A DNA stretch of 64,000 bases from Smallanthus sonchifolius (taxonomy: Eukaryota > Streptophyta > Magnoliopsida > Asterales > Asteraceae), in assembly GCA_023525975.1 (NCBI GenBank), contig CM042042.1:45581880-45645879 (forward strand), in the 5' to 3' direction. A model generated the notes under the pieces. The model was not told where the DNA came from. It saw only the letters and a program-made list of their open reading frames with translations, and did not search any database. This document shows, in pieces, positions 33,901 through 46,926 of this stretch. Each line of letters begins with the position of its first letter. Within the stretch, counting starts at the first letter, position 1. The translations under genes and the position numbers were made by a program.

Positions 33901-34358
33901 CCTACACTGATTCAGATTATGGCGGCTGTAACCTTGACAGAAAGTCAACTTCTGGTGGATGTAAATTCTTAGGAGACAGACTGGTCTCTTGGCAGTGTAA
34001 GAAGCAGTCAACGGTTTCTGTCTCAACTTGTGAAGCAGAATACATTGCTGCAGCGAGCGGTTGTTCTCAGATACTGTGGATTCAGTAGCAGTTGAGAGAC
34101 TACGGCTTAAACTTAACTGGAACTCCTCTATTCATTGACAACAATGCCACCATGTCCATCACAAATAACCCGGTGAGACATTCCAAAACTAAACATATAG
34201 AGATTCGCCATCATTTCATCCGTGATTGTGCTGAAAAGCATTTTATTGAACTTGTAAAAGTTCACGCGGATGACAATCTTGCTGACCTTTTCACAAAGGC
34301 ATTTGATCGATCCCGTTTTGAGCATCTTGTCAACTTGATAGGAATGCTCAATCCTTAG
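30950..34358 (+). pseudogene. Element D pol (inverted segment): protease, integrase, RT, RNase H
   Basis: Copia pol with several stops and shifts (near 31177, 31428, 31919, 33744, 34088). Protease WYVDSGYSMHMTG (usual C or A replaced by Y), integrase (LHMDLFGP, RSDNGTEF, GVAERKN), RT with VQVYVYDIIFGS, so the catalytic YVDD reads YVYD, RNase H CEAEYIAAASGCSQ, ending IGMLNP at 34358. Inactive. Close to B and F pol. Several stops fit CAG to TAG or CGA to TGA changes. Confidence 0.9.
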
Positions 34359-35667
34359 TGAAAATTAATTTTTCTTAAATCAATTCAATTCATGGAAGTT
34401 AAATTTTATTTCTTTTAAATTTTATGTATAGTTCTTTTAAGTTTCAAAATATTTTACAAAAACAAAAACAAAATAGAAAATGGAGAAAATTTCAAAGTTA
34501 ACTTGAGAAAAGAGGAAATGATAGTACATCAGAAATGATCTAAACCTCACAGACTGCTCATATGGGAAATGATTGGGTCATGCTTACTTAACTGTTTAAC
34601 TTATTATGTTTTTAATCTGCTTATTAACAAGTAATTTATATTGTCAGTAGGTTGTATGCGTTTTTGAATCACTAGTAGTGTGGAAACTAAATCTAAACTA
34701 CAACTGTGATTTGAACCCATGTTTGCAAGTGTGTGTGCGTAAAAGAATAGAAAAGATCATTATCAGATAAAGGATGTTAGATTTTGGTAATAATTTTCTT
34801 TTGAGGTCAGTTTCGGGTTATGTCGTTAGCACAATTAATGCGGTTCATCTCACTGCCATACTCACAAGTATGCAAGGAGAGATTGAATCAAGACATGTCT
34901 CTACATTAACTGTTGAGCATGTATTCACCCTTGAATCACTCCTGATTCATTGAAATCAAATCTAGATAAAAGTTGGATCCCCTTACCTTAAAACTCAAAC
35001 ACCATATATATTATCCTGAATCATCATACCAATATTCAATGAAGAAAATCAAATGAAACCAAGACAAATGAATCGCTCGATTCTGAATCTTATGAATTCT
35101 GATAATCCTTATGGATTCTGCTTGATTTTTCCTGTGCTAATAGATGTAACTTCATTCTGAAAATTTAGAAAATCATTGGGAAAATCTTAGATGGCGTGAG
35201 ATAATGCAATTTACATTAGTATAGCATATCAGTGGGGTACACGTTGTATATCTTATAAATAATACCTTAATACACAAGAATGTGATACAAATATGCTTAT
35301 AGTTTCAAATCTTATAATATTGTCAACTTGAATTACTTGTTTATGTGATTATTACGTATGAATAAATAGTAATCCATGACTTGATCCCATATTCTTTGAT
35401 GTTTATATTGTATCGTTTTTGCTAAAAGATAGCCTGATATGATCTTCTGCTCGTGTCTTTGATCAAAAATAGTTTGTGTGAATACTTGTATATTTTTATT
35501 AGAAAAGATCAAATAGATTTTAAGTTTATGCATAGTTCAGTTTTATTCAGAAAAGCCAAAAATATTTGTTTTTAACCTTCCTGAATTGTATTTGAATCCT
35601 CTTGATTGAATATTTTTAACCTGTTCGTTATTTGACTTGAAAAACTTCATAAATTTGAGTTGAAATT
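34359..35667 (+). other. Noncoding spacer after D pol
   Basis: AT-rich, no supported ORF or clear repeat. It occupies the same place as 10933-12549 in B, between pol and the internal palindrome-TATA unit. Confidence 0.6.
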
Positions 35668-35863
35668 TTGCGCACTTAAGGGTTTGTGCGTACTTGTAAG
35701 TGCGCATGAGGTAAGCCCTGCGTACTTAACAAGTACGCAAGAGTTAAGTCTTGCGCACTTGTAAGTACGCAAGAGTTAAAGCTTGCGCACTTGTAAGTAC
35801 GCACGAGCTAAAACATGCGCACTTATTAAGTACGCACGGCCTTTTAGTGTTGAGTATATAAAG
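35668..35863 (+). promoter_or_regulatory. Internal palindrome-TATA unit upstream of D aORF1
   Basis: Five GCGTACTTNNNAAGTACGC-type palindromes (35668-35841), then about 20 bases, then TATATAAAG (35855-35863). Same strand as D aORF1. With J removed, aORF1 begins about 750 bases downstream, close to the 670 bases seen in B. Confidence 0.6.
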
Positions 35864-36448
35864 AGGACTTAGAAATTTTTAGGGTTTTTCACCTCATTCA
35901 AACAGATTTTTTCCTCTACAAACTTACTCAAAAATTCAAGTGTTCCAATCCGATTTTTCGTCCCACTACAAGTTTCATCACTTCATTACATCGATTTGGT
36001 GAGATTTTAGGCTTAATCCATCCACAAAAACTCTTGATTTTGGACCGATTATCCTAGGTTATTGTTCGAAGATTTTTAGACAATTTTTGGGTTGTTTGGG
36101 TAATACCTAATAATTAAAACTTGTTAATAATCATTATTCGATCACTAATCTACCTTTAATCATCCATTCGAGTGTTTCATTTTGACTTTAGACTAGAATT
36201 TGAACCGACGGTTGCTCGTTCGACTGTTAGACCAAATTAGGTCAAGTTTAGCAGGTATCTGGTGTAAATATTAGTCCCATAGGCTCGAATTGTTGATTCC
36301 GACCTAGTGGTGACCCAATACACACCAATTTTAGAACATCAATTTGGATTTCAAACTTCTAAACTTTTCACCAAGTACGTTTCATGCGCTCTTAACAAGT
36401 ACGCAAGAAGCACTTCCTGCGTACTTGTTAAGTACGCAAGAGGAAACT
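35864..36448 (+). other. D aORF1 leader, before the J insertion
   Basis: Noncoding. A donor-like TTTG/GTGAGA lies near 36000 and a second palindrome cluster at 36372-36433, resuming after J at 46774-46797. Ends with AAACT (36444-36448), J's target duplication. Confidence 0.6.
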
Positions 36449-38954
36449 TGTAACATTTCTGATTTTTAGTATTCATGTTTCAATTCAAAGTAATGCAATT
36501 TCGAATTCAATACTCGTGCACTGTCTTATTATTTTTCTTACCGTAAACTAAACGCAATGATTCGATACAAATTCGCAAGTTTTACGAAATTATATACATT
36601 TAAACACTATGCAAGAAACTATTTAATTCAAACTTATCAAACCTAAAAAGTCAAGGACTAAATTTGAAAATTTATCAAGAAACCCGAATTAGCACGGTCG
36701 TGCTTCGTCCTGGCACGGTCGCGCCAAGTGCCTCGGCACGATCGCGCGACTGGTCCTGGAACGATCGCGCCCGGTGCCTAAGCACGGTCGCGCCTATCTT
36801 GGCACGGTCGCGCCTGCGTAACTGTCAAAACGTAAATGTAAATTAATCGCCCGATTTCTGAAAATTTGTAATCGTCCTCCGTTTCTTTACCCCTTGACGA
36901 GAGTTATACCATTTTCAAAATTTCACAACGCCTCAGTTTCATACTATCAAACTAGAAATCTCTCTCAAACTTTTCAAGCAAAACTCGAATCCTCTCCTGA
37001 AACCCAAATCCCCCCAACCAAGAAAGGAATACGCATCTCCCGACTCTCTCCAAGACTCTGGACCCTCTGGCCTAGCCGGAATTGCAGCCAAAGTCGTCGG
37101 AAGCCATTTTCTCCGTCACCGGAACTCCGTTCTACCGTTCTTCATCGATTCGATACGCTTTAGGGTAAATATACTTTCCATCTCATTCGTTTCAGTATCA
37201 ATATCAAAAGCCCCCTATTAATCTGGGCTTTCATTACAGAAATCGTCCGAATCAGAATTATTATTTTAATTAGAAAAGATTTAATCGATACCACTCTTAA
37301 ACATGATTTCCATACAATTAAATTAGATGAATTGACTCGTAACAACTCTGTAACCAAAAGCCCTATCAAATCCAGCGCTATAAATACAAAAATTGTTCAA
37401 TTCGTGTCTGACTTGGAAGAGACACGGTCGCGCTAATCATCTAGCGCGGCCGTGCCTCATGAAACGCCTCCTGTCCAAACCTAGTCATGCCCTTTGGGCT
37501 AGCCTCTGTTGTGTCTAAAAATCATAGACACGACCGTGCCGAGCCAAGGCATGGTCGTGCCTGTTGACTTGTCTAGTTTGTGCCCTCTGTTGAGCAACCC
37601 GGTCGCGCCCGTGGCTTAAGCACGATCGTGCCCTTCCGAGGCACGGTCGTGTGTGACTCAGAACTTTTAACAGAATTATAATTTTATATTTTTCAATCAA
37701 TAAATGTTTCAAATTTTATAAAAAAAAATATGTTTTCTGTACTTGAAAAGATCTAAAGTTTAATCTGGACATAAATATTATTTATTTGAAAGTTTATTTA
37801 AAAATTTATAAAAATTAAATTTATATTTATCTTACACTTAAATGATGTTTTAAATGATTAAGTTACAACGTTTATAAATAAATAAGATAATAATTATTTA
37901 TTTAATTCATATTTAAACAAAAATCATTTATTTATTTATACTTAATTACAATCAATATTTACATTATTTCATAAACTATAATCATTTATTTATTTATTAA
38001 ATTACATTTATCACATGCATTATTTTCATAATCAACAATTTTATAAAAATTCTATTTTTCAATTCCAAACTTTAATCAAATGTTCCAAAAATGTTTACTA
38101 CAACCTTATATATTTTATTTAATACTTTTTATACACAAATTCAACCTTCAATGTTAGACTTAAACTTTGTGCACCTATTTGATTCAATATACATTACTAT
38201 CTAGGTTAACATGTGCGTATCAACGACCCTTATTTTATCTATACTCTTTGTTAGCTACACCTGCATACCAAGTGAGTATTCACAACACCTTTTTACTCTT
38301 TTACACTTTTGGGGTGGAACATGAACTTTATACACATTACACATTTACATTTACACAAACAACACAAGTGCAAAATCCTATTTACATACATGTGTGCAAA
38401 ATTTGAGCTTTGTGCCCGAGTGCTAGTTGTGCTAATCTTTGTGAAAACTTATGTGCAATCATTAACTATACAAGCCGACGGTTTTCAATGATAGATCTAT
38501 TGAGTCTGACAAACCCACCCAAGTGGAGGTGATTGATACCGACAACACAATTTGCATACTAGTTACAAAGGTTTGGTTGTACTTGATTACACAATAGCTG
38601 CTCCCCATAAATGCCTTATCTTATCATGTTTTGTAAAGGATTTGTTTTCAACTATATGCTATCTATATACAACTGTGTTATACTCACCAACTTTTTAGTT
38701 GACTTTATTTTATTCATGTTTCAGGCCCTAATATGTGAGAATGACTCAAGACGTGCTCAATATAAGATTTGGACTTAGCAATTTAAATCAAGAATTTTAT
38801 GAGTTGTTTTATGTTTCTTTGTTTGAATTTGGTTTGCATTTGGATTATTTGTAATGGAAATTTGACTTTAATATATTTCAATTTAGTCAACCTTGTGCTA
38901 TGAACAGTCTACATGTCCCGCCCTGATGATTCCGCCATCGGTCGGGGTGTGACA
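36449..38954 (+). repeat. Element J 5' LTR
   Basis: 2506 bp, TGTAACATTTC to GTGTGACA. Two GGCACGGTCGTGCC palindrome clusters (36690-36830, 37420-37655); a TATAAATA at 37379-37386 lies between them. The clusters differ from those in the 3' LTR by two indels that total 50 bp. Confidence 0.95.
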
Positions 38955-38957
38955 GAT

Positions 38958-38970
38958 TGGTATCAGAGCC
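38958..38970 (+). other. Element J primer binding site
   Basis: TGGTATCAGAGCC, three bases after the LTR. The leader 38971-39655 has no ORF and is AT-rich. Confidence 0.92.
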
Positions 38971-39655
38971 TTGCTTATAGGGAATTAGGTTATTAGACAC
39001 CTTGACCTAGACTATAACTTTAGGACACCCACTTATGCTATGCTTCATGATTATGTGTTATGTGCTACATGCTATGTGCTACACGCTTACTATGATTAAA
39101 TATTATTTTATTTTTTGATGCATTACTTGTTAAAAATTCATGACTTATTAGGATATCCTTAAATAATAATTAAATAAATAGTATCCCTTCCTATATCCTA
39201 AAACCTCATAATACTCTTATCTCCTTCTCTATCTATATCTTTCTTAGCATGTGGAATCTTCATGAAGATAAATCCATAAAATTTTCTTTATTTCCTCGTT
39301 AAGGTTTTTAAACTTTGTTAATTGTTTGAGAACACGTGCAATCCGGAAAAGTGACACATGTATTTTGGGTTTTCTGTCTAGGAAAGCATTTCGCATAAAT
39401 CCCAATCAACCGAGGGACCCGTATGCTTTCCTGTGAATTCCCTAGATGAGTGTTTACTTATAGGCTAAAGAATGTCTCCTTGAAAATTATATGAGTTTAA
39501 TTAACCTTAATGTGTCATAGTATTCAAGTGATTATATCACTATTTGAGTAAAATATAAACTATGATTAACTATTTTATTTCATTACCTTGTCCTTTTAAT
39601 TCAAGCAATTCTCATAAGTTCTTACATCTTTTCTTGTGTTGTGTAAATCTGTAGA

Positions 39656-40930
39656 ATGCCTCCTCGTCGTGCTCCTGTTGCCAACACCAATACCGACATT
39701 GCTGCCATTCTTGCACAACTCGTGACACAACTCACTCAAGCTAATGGTGCCGCCAATGGTAACCATGGTGGTAATGGTGGAAATGGTGGTATCAACCCAA
39801 CTCAATGCACCTTCAAGCATTTCAACTCGTGTAACCCCCTCAAGTTCTATGGTACCGAAGGAGCTACCGGACTCCTTCAATGGTTAGAAATCATTGAGAA
39901 TACCTTTCTCAATAGTGACTGCCCCGACAACCTTCGTGTTCGTCATGCCACAAGTGTCCTACAAAAACGGGCACTCACGTGGTGGAATGGGGAGAAAAGA
40001 AATAGAGGGGTGGATGTAGCAATGGCCTTACCTTAGGATGAGGTTAAAAGGCTAATGACCGAGGAATTTTGTCCTTGAAATGAAGTGAAGAAACTCGAAG
40101 CTGAATTTTGGGATCTTGCCCAAGATAGTGGTGAAAGCTTAGCATATACAACTCGGTTCCATGAGTTGAGTCTTCTCGTGCCCCACATGGTCACTCCTTT
40201 GTCCCGTTGTATTGAAAAGTATATTGGTGGGCTACCAACACAAATCCAAGATACTGTCTTAGGTAGAAATCCTGCTACTCTGGAGGATGCTATTCGTCTA
40301 TCCGCTACCTTAACTGAAAATCTTGTGAAAGCTGGAACTCTTCCCAAAAAGGGTTCTAAGAAAGTTTCTGAAACCGTAACCCCTCCTACTCACAACAAAG
40401 AAGCCACAACCGAGCCCTCTCACAATAATAGAAAGAGGAAGGTTAGAAATTTTGCTGTGGTTACTCCTGCTGTTCCCGTCAACCAAGCTGCACCTATGGT
40501 TCAAGCGCCGGCTAAAAAGCCATATGTTGGGATCTACCCTCTTTGTACCACCTGCAATTATCATCATCCTCAAACTATCCCATGTCGCCTTTGTACTCAT
40601 TGGGGAGATATGGTCATATTATCAATGTTTGTAGGGCCAAAGCTCTTGCGGGCCAAGTCCACCCTCCAAACCGAACCGTACCTCAAGTGACTAATCAAGG
40701 TGCTCCCGCCATTGCTAATGGGCGTGCTTGCTATGAGTGTGGTGACCCGAACCATTTTCGTGATCAATGTCCAAGACTTACAAATGCTAGACAAGGTGGA
40801 GCTCGTGGGCGTGCGTTCAACATAAACGCAAACGAAGCTCAAGCCAACAACGACGTGGTTAATGGTACGTTCCTTGTTAATAGTCAATATGCCTCCATTT
40901 TGTTCGATACCGGTGCTGATAAAAGTTTTG
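39656..40930 (+). pseudogene. Element J gag and protease start
   Basis: ATG at 39656 (MPPRRAPVANTN). Retrotransposon Gag core (LKFYGTEGATGLLQWL, LTWWNGEKR) with TAG at 40034-40036 (where family members have Trp) and TGA near 40078 (probable CGA to TGA). Frameshift near 40610, then a zinc knuckle (CYECGDPNHFRDQC) and protease ILFDTGADKSFVS near 40905. Particle protein and RNA binding. Broken at four places. Confidence 0.88.
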
Positions 40931-43900
40931 TGTCACTTAATTTTTGAGCCTTTACTTGCAAAGACACGATCCCAATTAGAGAAAACCTTCACCGTTGAAA
41001 TAGCGAATGGTGACTCCCTTACAATTGACTCCATTATTTATGATTGCTCCTTAGAACTAAATGACCATTCATTCCCAATCAACCTTGTTCCAATGCCACT
41101 AGGAAGCTTTGATATTATCATAGGTATGGATTGGCTATCAAATCATCATGCCGAAGTCATTTGCTTTGAAAAGTGTATCCGAATTCCGCTACCATCGGGA
41201 GAAACCTTAAGGGTTTTTGGTGAAAAGCCTTGCAAGGGACTTAAGTTGATGTCGTGTACTTCCGCTCAAAAGTACTTACGAAAGAAGTACATTGCTTTCT
41301 TAGCTCATATTGTTCAAAAGGATGCCAAGGAGAAGAGTATCCAAGACATTCCGATCATTCGGGATTTCCCCGAAGTTTTTCCTAAGTATTTATCCGGTCT
41401 TCCTCCCGTTCGTCAAGTAGAGTTCCGTATTGATCTTATACCTGGAGCTAACCCCGTTGCTAGAGCTCCTTATCGTCTTGCACCTTCCGAAATGCAAGAG
41501 CTTGCAAGTCAACTTCAAGAGCTCTCCGACAAAGGTTTCATTCGCCCGAGTCATTCACCGTGGGGTGCACCCATCTTATTTGTTAAGAAGAAGGATGTAT
41601 CATTTCGCATGTGTATTGACTACCGCGAACTCAACAAGCTTACTATCAAGAACCGTTATCCTTTGTCTAGAATCGATGATCTCTTTGATCAACTTCAAGG
41701 TTCTCTTGCTTCTCGAAGATTGATCTTCGATCCGGTTATCATCAGCTCTGTGTTCAAGAAGATGACATTCCCAAGACTGCTTTTCGAACAAGGTATGGTC
41801 ATTACGAGTTCATGGTTATGCCTTTCGGGTTAACCAATGCACCCGCAGTTTTCATGGATCTCATGAATCGTGTGTGCAAACCGTACCTCGATAAATTCGT
41901 GATCGTTTTCATTGATGATATCTTAATCTATTCCAAGACTAAAGCTGACCATGAAGAACATCTTAGACTGGTTTTGGATCTCTTGAGAAAAGAACAACTA
42001 TATGCCAAATTCTCCAAATGCGAATTTTGGCTAAAAGAAGTTCAATTTCTTGGTCACATCGTCAACGATAAGGGTATTCATGTTGATCCTGCTAAGATTG
42101 AAACGGTTAAGAATTGGAATGCCCCGAAGACTCCTACCGAAGTTCGTTCATTTTTTGGTCTTGCGGGTTATTATCGTCGTTTCATCTCAAACTTCTCAAA
42201 GATTGTTGTCCCTCTTACCGCTTTGACCCACAAGAGTAAGACTTATGAATGGGGACCGAAACAAGAAGAATCTTTCCAAACCCTCAAGCAAAAGTTGTGC
42301 AATGCTCCTATATTGACTCTCCCCGATGGAATCGATGATTTAGTTGTCTATTGTGATGCTTCTAACCAAGGTCTTGGTTGTGTTCTCATGAAACGAGGAA
42401 AAGTAATCGCTTATGCATCAAGGCAACTCAAAGTTCATGAGAAGAATTATACAACGCACGATCTCGAGCTGGGTGCGGTCGTATTCGTGTTAAAGATTTG
42501 GAGACATTACCTATATGGCACGAAATGTGTGGTATTCACCGACCACAAAAGTCTTCAACATATTTTTAACCAAAAAGAACTCAATATGAGGCAACGACGT
42601 TGGGTCGAACTCCTTAACGACTACGACTGCGAGATTCGTTACCATCCCGGCAAAGCGAATGTTGTAGCCGATGCTTTGAGTCGAAAGGACCATGTTATGC
42701 TTCATTGTGCCCGTATTCAAACCGATATTCAAACCCGTATCTTAGAAGCTCAACACGTCTCGGTAACCGAGGGTAACATGTACGAAGAAATTTCATGTGG
42801 TGTTGAACTCCTTCTTGAATCAAAACCCAATGGCTTACTCTATTACTTGAACCGTATTTGGGTTCCCGATCGCGACGATCTCCGTACATTTCTCATGAAC
42901 GAGGCTCATAAGACTCGTTATTCTATTCATCCTGGTGCGGATAAAATGTACCAAGATCTTCGCCAACTTTATTGGTGGCCCGGTATAAAGAAAGACATTG
43001 CTCTTTATGTGGCCAAATGCTTAACCTGTTCCAAAGTCAAAGCCGAACATCAACGTCCATCTGGTTTACTCGAACAACCAGAAATTCCCGTGTGGAAATG
43101 GGAGAATATAGCTATGGATTTCATTACCAAGCTCCCTCGCACCTCGAGTGGTTATGATAGTATTTGGGTGATCATTGATCGTCTCACTAAATCCACTCAT
43201 TTCTTGCCTATCCGCGAAGACTTCAAAGTGGAAAAACTAGCCCGAATTTACATTGATGAAATTGTGAGCCGTCATGGTGTTCCCGTGAACATAATATCCG
43301 ATAGAGACGCTCGGTTCACCTCTCGATTTTGGCAATCTCTCCAAAAGGCTCTTGGTACTCGATTGGAATTGAGCACGGCTTACCATTCGCAAACTGATGG
43401 TCAAACCGAGCGAACAATCCAAACTCTTGAAGACATGCTTAGAGCTTGTGTAATCGATTTTGGTGGCAATTGGGATTCACATTTATCCCTCATTGAGTTT
43501 TCTTACAACAATAGCTACCACACAAGTATCAACATGGCTCCATTCGAAGCTCTCTATGGTCGGAAGTGTTGTTCTCCTATCTGTTGGAACGAGATTGGTG
43601 AAGCACAAATCACCAGTCCCGAGTTAATTCAAGAAACATCCGACAAGATTATTCAAATCCGTGACAATATTCGAGTAGCGAGGAGTCGGCAAAAGGGTTA
43701 TGCCGACAAACGTCAAAAACCCTTGGAATTCCAAGTCGGTGATCTTGTTCTTCTTAAGGTGTCCCCGTGGAAGGGTGTGATCCGTTTTGGAAAGAAAGGC
43801 AAGTTAGCACCTCGTTATGTTGGTCCATTCAAGATCCTTGAAAGGATTGGGAAAGTGGCCTACAAGCTCGAGTTACCTCCATCTCTTGGCAATGTGCATC

Positions 43901-44175
43901 CTACATTTCATATATCTAATCTGAAGAAGTGTCTCGCTGATGAAAATCTCCATATACCGCTTGACGATGTGCGCATTGATGAAACGATGCACTTCGTTGA
44001 GAAGCCGGTGGAAATTATGGGTCGTGAAGTCAAACAGCTCAAGCGAAGTCGCATTCCTATTGTCAAAGTTCGTTGGGAATCTAAGCGTGGTCCTGAGTTC
44101 ACTTGGGAACGAGAAGACCAAATGAAGCTCAAGTACCCTCATCTTTTTATTGATACTGTTGTTTCCTCTAGCTAA
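40931..44175 (+). pseudogene. Element J pol: RT, RNase H, integrase, chromodomain
   Basis: Frameshifts near 40945 and 41700; from 41812 the frame is intact for 787 codons. RT: PWGAPILFVKKKD, CIDYRELNK, then FIDDILIYS with the DD pair intact. RNase H around VYCDASNQGLGCVLM. Integrase: HHCC finger (HKTRYSIHPG...CLTCSKVKAEH), catalytic region MDFITKLPR, SDRDARFTSRFW, QTERTIQTLEDML. C-terminal chromodomain-like end (VKVRWESKRGPEFTWERED, YPHLF). RT before integrase marks Ty3/gypsy; the chromodomain may steer integration to heterochromatin. Confidence 0.95.
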
Positions 44176-44198
44176 ATTTCGGGACGAAATTCTCTCAA

Positions 44199-44209
44199 CA
44201 TGGGGAGGC
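44199..44209 (+). other. Element J polypurine tract
   Basis: ACATGGGGAGGC overlaps the 3' LTR boundary at 44210; typical for this lineage. Confidence 0.8.
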
Positions 44210-46765
44210 TGTAACATTTCTGATTTTTAGTATTCATGTTTCAATTCAATGTAATGCAATTTCGAATTCAATACTCGTGCACTGTCTTATTATTTTTCTT
44301 ACCGTAAACTAAACGCAATGATTCGATACAAATTCGCAAGTTTTACGAAATTATATACATTTAAACACTATGCAAGAAACTATTTAATTCAAACTTATCA
44401 AACCTGAAAAGTCAAGGACTAAAGTTGAAAATTTATCAAGAAACCCGAAATAGCACGGTCGTGCTTCGTCCTGGCACGGTCGTGCCAAGTGCCTCGGCAC
44501 GATCGCGCGACTGGTCCCGGAACGATCGCGCCCGGTGCCTAAGCACGGTCGCGCCTATCTTGGCACGGTCGCGCCTGCGTAACTATCAAAACGTAAATGT
44601 AAATTAATCGCCCGATTTCTGAGAATCTGTAACCGTCCTCCGTTTCTTTACCCCTTAACGAGAGTTATACCATTTTCAAAATTTCACAACGCCTCAGTTT
44701 CATACTATCAAACTCGAAATCTCTCTCAAACTTTTCAAGCAAAACTCGAATCCTCTCCTGAAACCCAAATCCCCCTAACCAAGAAAGGAATACGCATCTC
44801 CCGACTCTCTCCAAGACTCTGGACTCTCTTGCCTAGCCGGAATTGCAGCCGAAGTCGCCGGAAGCCATTTTCTCCGTCGCCGGAACTCCGTTCTACCGTT
44901 CTTCATCGATTCGATACGCTTCAGGGTAAGTATACTCTCCATCTCATTCGTTTCAGTATCAATATCAAAAGCCCCCTATTAATCTGGGCTTTCATTACAG
45001 AAATCGTCCGAATCAGAATTATTATTTTAATAAGAAAAGATTTATTCGATTCCACTCTTAAACATGATTTCCATACAATTAAATTAGATGAATTGACTTG
45101 TAACAACTCTGTAACCAAAAGCCCTATCAAATCCAGCGCTATAAATACAAAAAATGTTCAATTCGTGTCTGACTTGGAAGAGACACGGTCGCGCTAATCA
45201 TCTAGCGCGGCCGTGCCTCATGAAACGCGGTCGTGCCAAATAGCAGCGCGGTCGTGCCCTCCTGTCCAGACCTAGTCATGCCCTTTGGGCTAGCCTCTGT
45301 TGTGTCTAAAAATCATAGACACGACCGTGCCGAGCCAAGGCATGGTCGTGCCTGTTGACTTGTCTAGTTTGTGCCCTCTGTTGAGCAACCCGGTCGCGCC
45401 CCGACTAGCGCGGTCGCGCCCGTGGCTTGAGCACGATCGTGCCCTTCCGAGGCACGGTCGTGTGTGACTCAGAACTTTTAACAGAATTATAATTTTATAT
45501 TTTTCAATCAATAAATGTTTCAAATTTTATAAAAAAAAATATGTTTTCTGTACTTGAAAAGATCTAAAGTTTAATCTGGACATAAATATTAATTATTTGA
45601 AAGTTTATTTAAAAATTTATAAAAATTAAATTTATATTTATCTTACACTTAAATGATGTTTTAAATGATTAAGTTACAAAGTTTATAAATAAATAAGATA
45701 ATAATTATTTATTTAATTCATATTTAAACAAAAATCATTTATTTATTTATACTTAATTACAATCAATATTTACATTATTTCATAAACTATAATTATTTAT
45801 TTATTTATTAAATTACATTTATCACATGCATTATTTTCATAATCAACAATTTTATAAAAATTCTATTTTTCAATTCCAAACTTTAATCAAATGTTCTAAA
45901 AATGTTTACTACAACCTTATATATTTTATTTAATACTTTTTATACACAAATTCAACCTTCAATGTTAGACTTAAACTTTGTGCACCTATTTGATTCAATA
46001 TACATTACTATCTAGGTTAACCCGTGCGTATCAAGGACCCTTATTTTATCTATACTCTTTGTTAGCTACACCTGCATACCAAGTGAGTATTCACAACCCC
46101 TTTTTACTCTTTTACACTTTTGGGGTGGAACATGAACTTTATACACATTACACATTTACATTTACACAAACAACACAAGTGCAAAATCCTATTTACATAC
46201 ATGTGTGCAAAATTTTAGTTTTGTGCCCGAGTGCTAGTTGTGCTAATCTTTGTGAAAACTTATGTGCAATCATTAACTATACAAGCCGACGGTTTTCAAT
46301 GATAGATCTATTGAGTCTGACAAACCCACCCAAGTGGTGGTGATTGATACCGACAACACAATTTGCATACTAGTTACAAAGGTTTGGTTGTACTTGATTA
46401 CACAATAGCTGCTCCCCATAAATGCCTTATCTTGTCATGTTTTGTAAAGGATTTGTTTTTAACTATATGCTATCTATATACAACTGTGTTATACTCACCA
46501 ACTTTTTAGTTGACTTTATTTTATTCATGTTTCAGGCCCTAATATGTGAGAATGACTCAAGACGTGCTCAATATAGGATTTGGACTTAGCAATTTAAATC
46601 AAGAATTTTATGAGTTGTTTTATGTTTCTTTGTTTGTATTTTGTTTGCACTTGGATTATTTTTAATGGAAATTTGACTTTAATATATTTCAATTTGGTCA
46701 ACCTTGTACTATGAACAGTCTACATGTCCCGCCCCGATGATTCCGCCATCGGTCGGGGTGTGACA
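44210..46765 (+). repeat. Element J 3' LTR
   Basis: 2556 bp, 50 bp longer than its partner. The excess equals a 30-bp block near 45221-45250 and a 20-bp block near 45400-45420, each bounded by CGGTCGTGCC or CGGTCGCGCC units. Palindrome clusters at 44452-44580 and 45182-45465. Confidence 0.95.
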
Positions 46766-46899
46766 AAACTCTTGCGTACTTGCTAAGTACGCAGGACCAA
46801 CACTTGGCAAAAATTCCTTTTTTTCTAAAATTCAGTTCAAAGAGTAACTGTTATACTGAGTCATGTCTATCCGTTTCCAATGATACGTGTTGTTCTTAT

Positions 46900-46926
46900 T
46901 ATGTTTTCTGTGTGTTTTTACAGATC
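46900..46926 (+). promoter_or_regulatory. Putative 3' splice site before D aORF1
   Basis: TTTTCTGTGTGTTTTTACAG ends at 46923, three bases before the ATG at 46927. Comparable acceptors precede aORF1 in B (10032) and C (about 23580). Confidence 0.55.

Larger units (their letters stand above)
36449..46765 (+). mobile_element. Element J: complete Ty3/gypsy chromovirus (Tekay/Del type)
   Basis: 10,317 bp with LTRs 36449-38954 and 44210-46765 and perfect target duplication AAACT (36444-36448, 46766-46770). Primer site, gag, protease, RT, RNase H, integrase, chromodomain and polypurine tract are in order. Long LTRs and the C-terminal chromodomain suggest Tekay/Del. Inserted in the aORF1 leader of D. 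Three frameshifts and two gag stops make it non-functional as it stands. Confidence 0.95.

Noticed and set aside
30047..34358. Independent plus-strand copia element inserted into D
   Set aside because: No LTRs at either edge, the segment supplies the very parts D lacks, and its spacer carries D-type palindromes; inversion is simpler, though not proven.
36664..37163. Small plus-strand ORFs in the J LTR (also 44425-45197)
   Set aside because: They lie in a noncoding LTR, have no homology and coincide with GC-rich palindromes.
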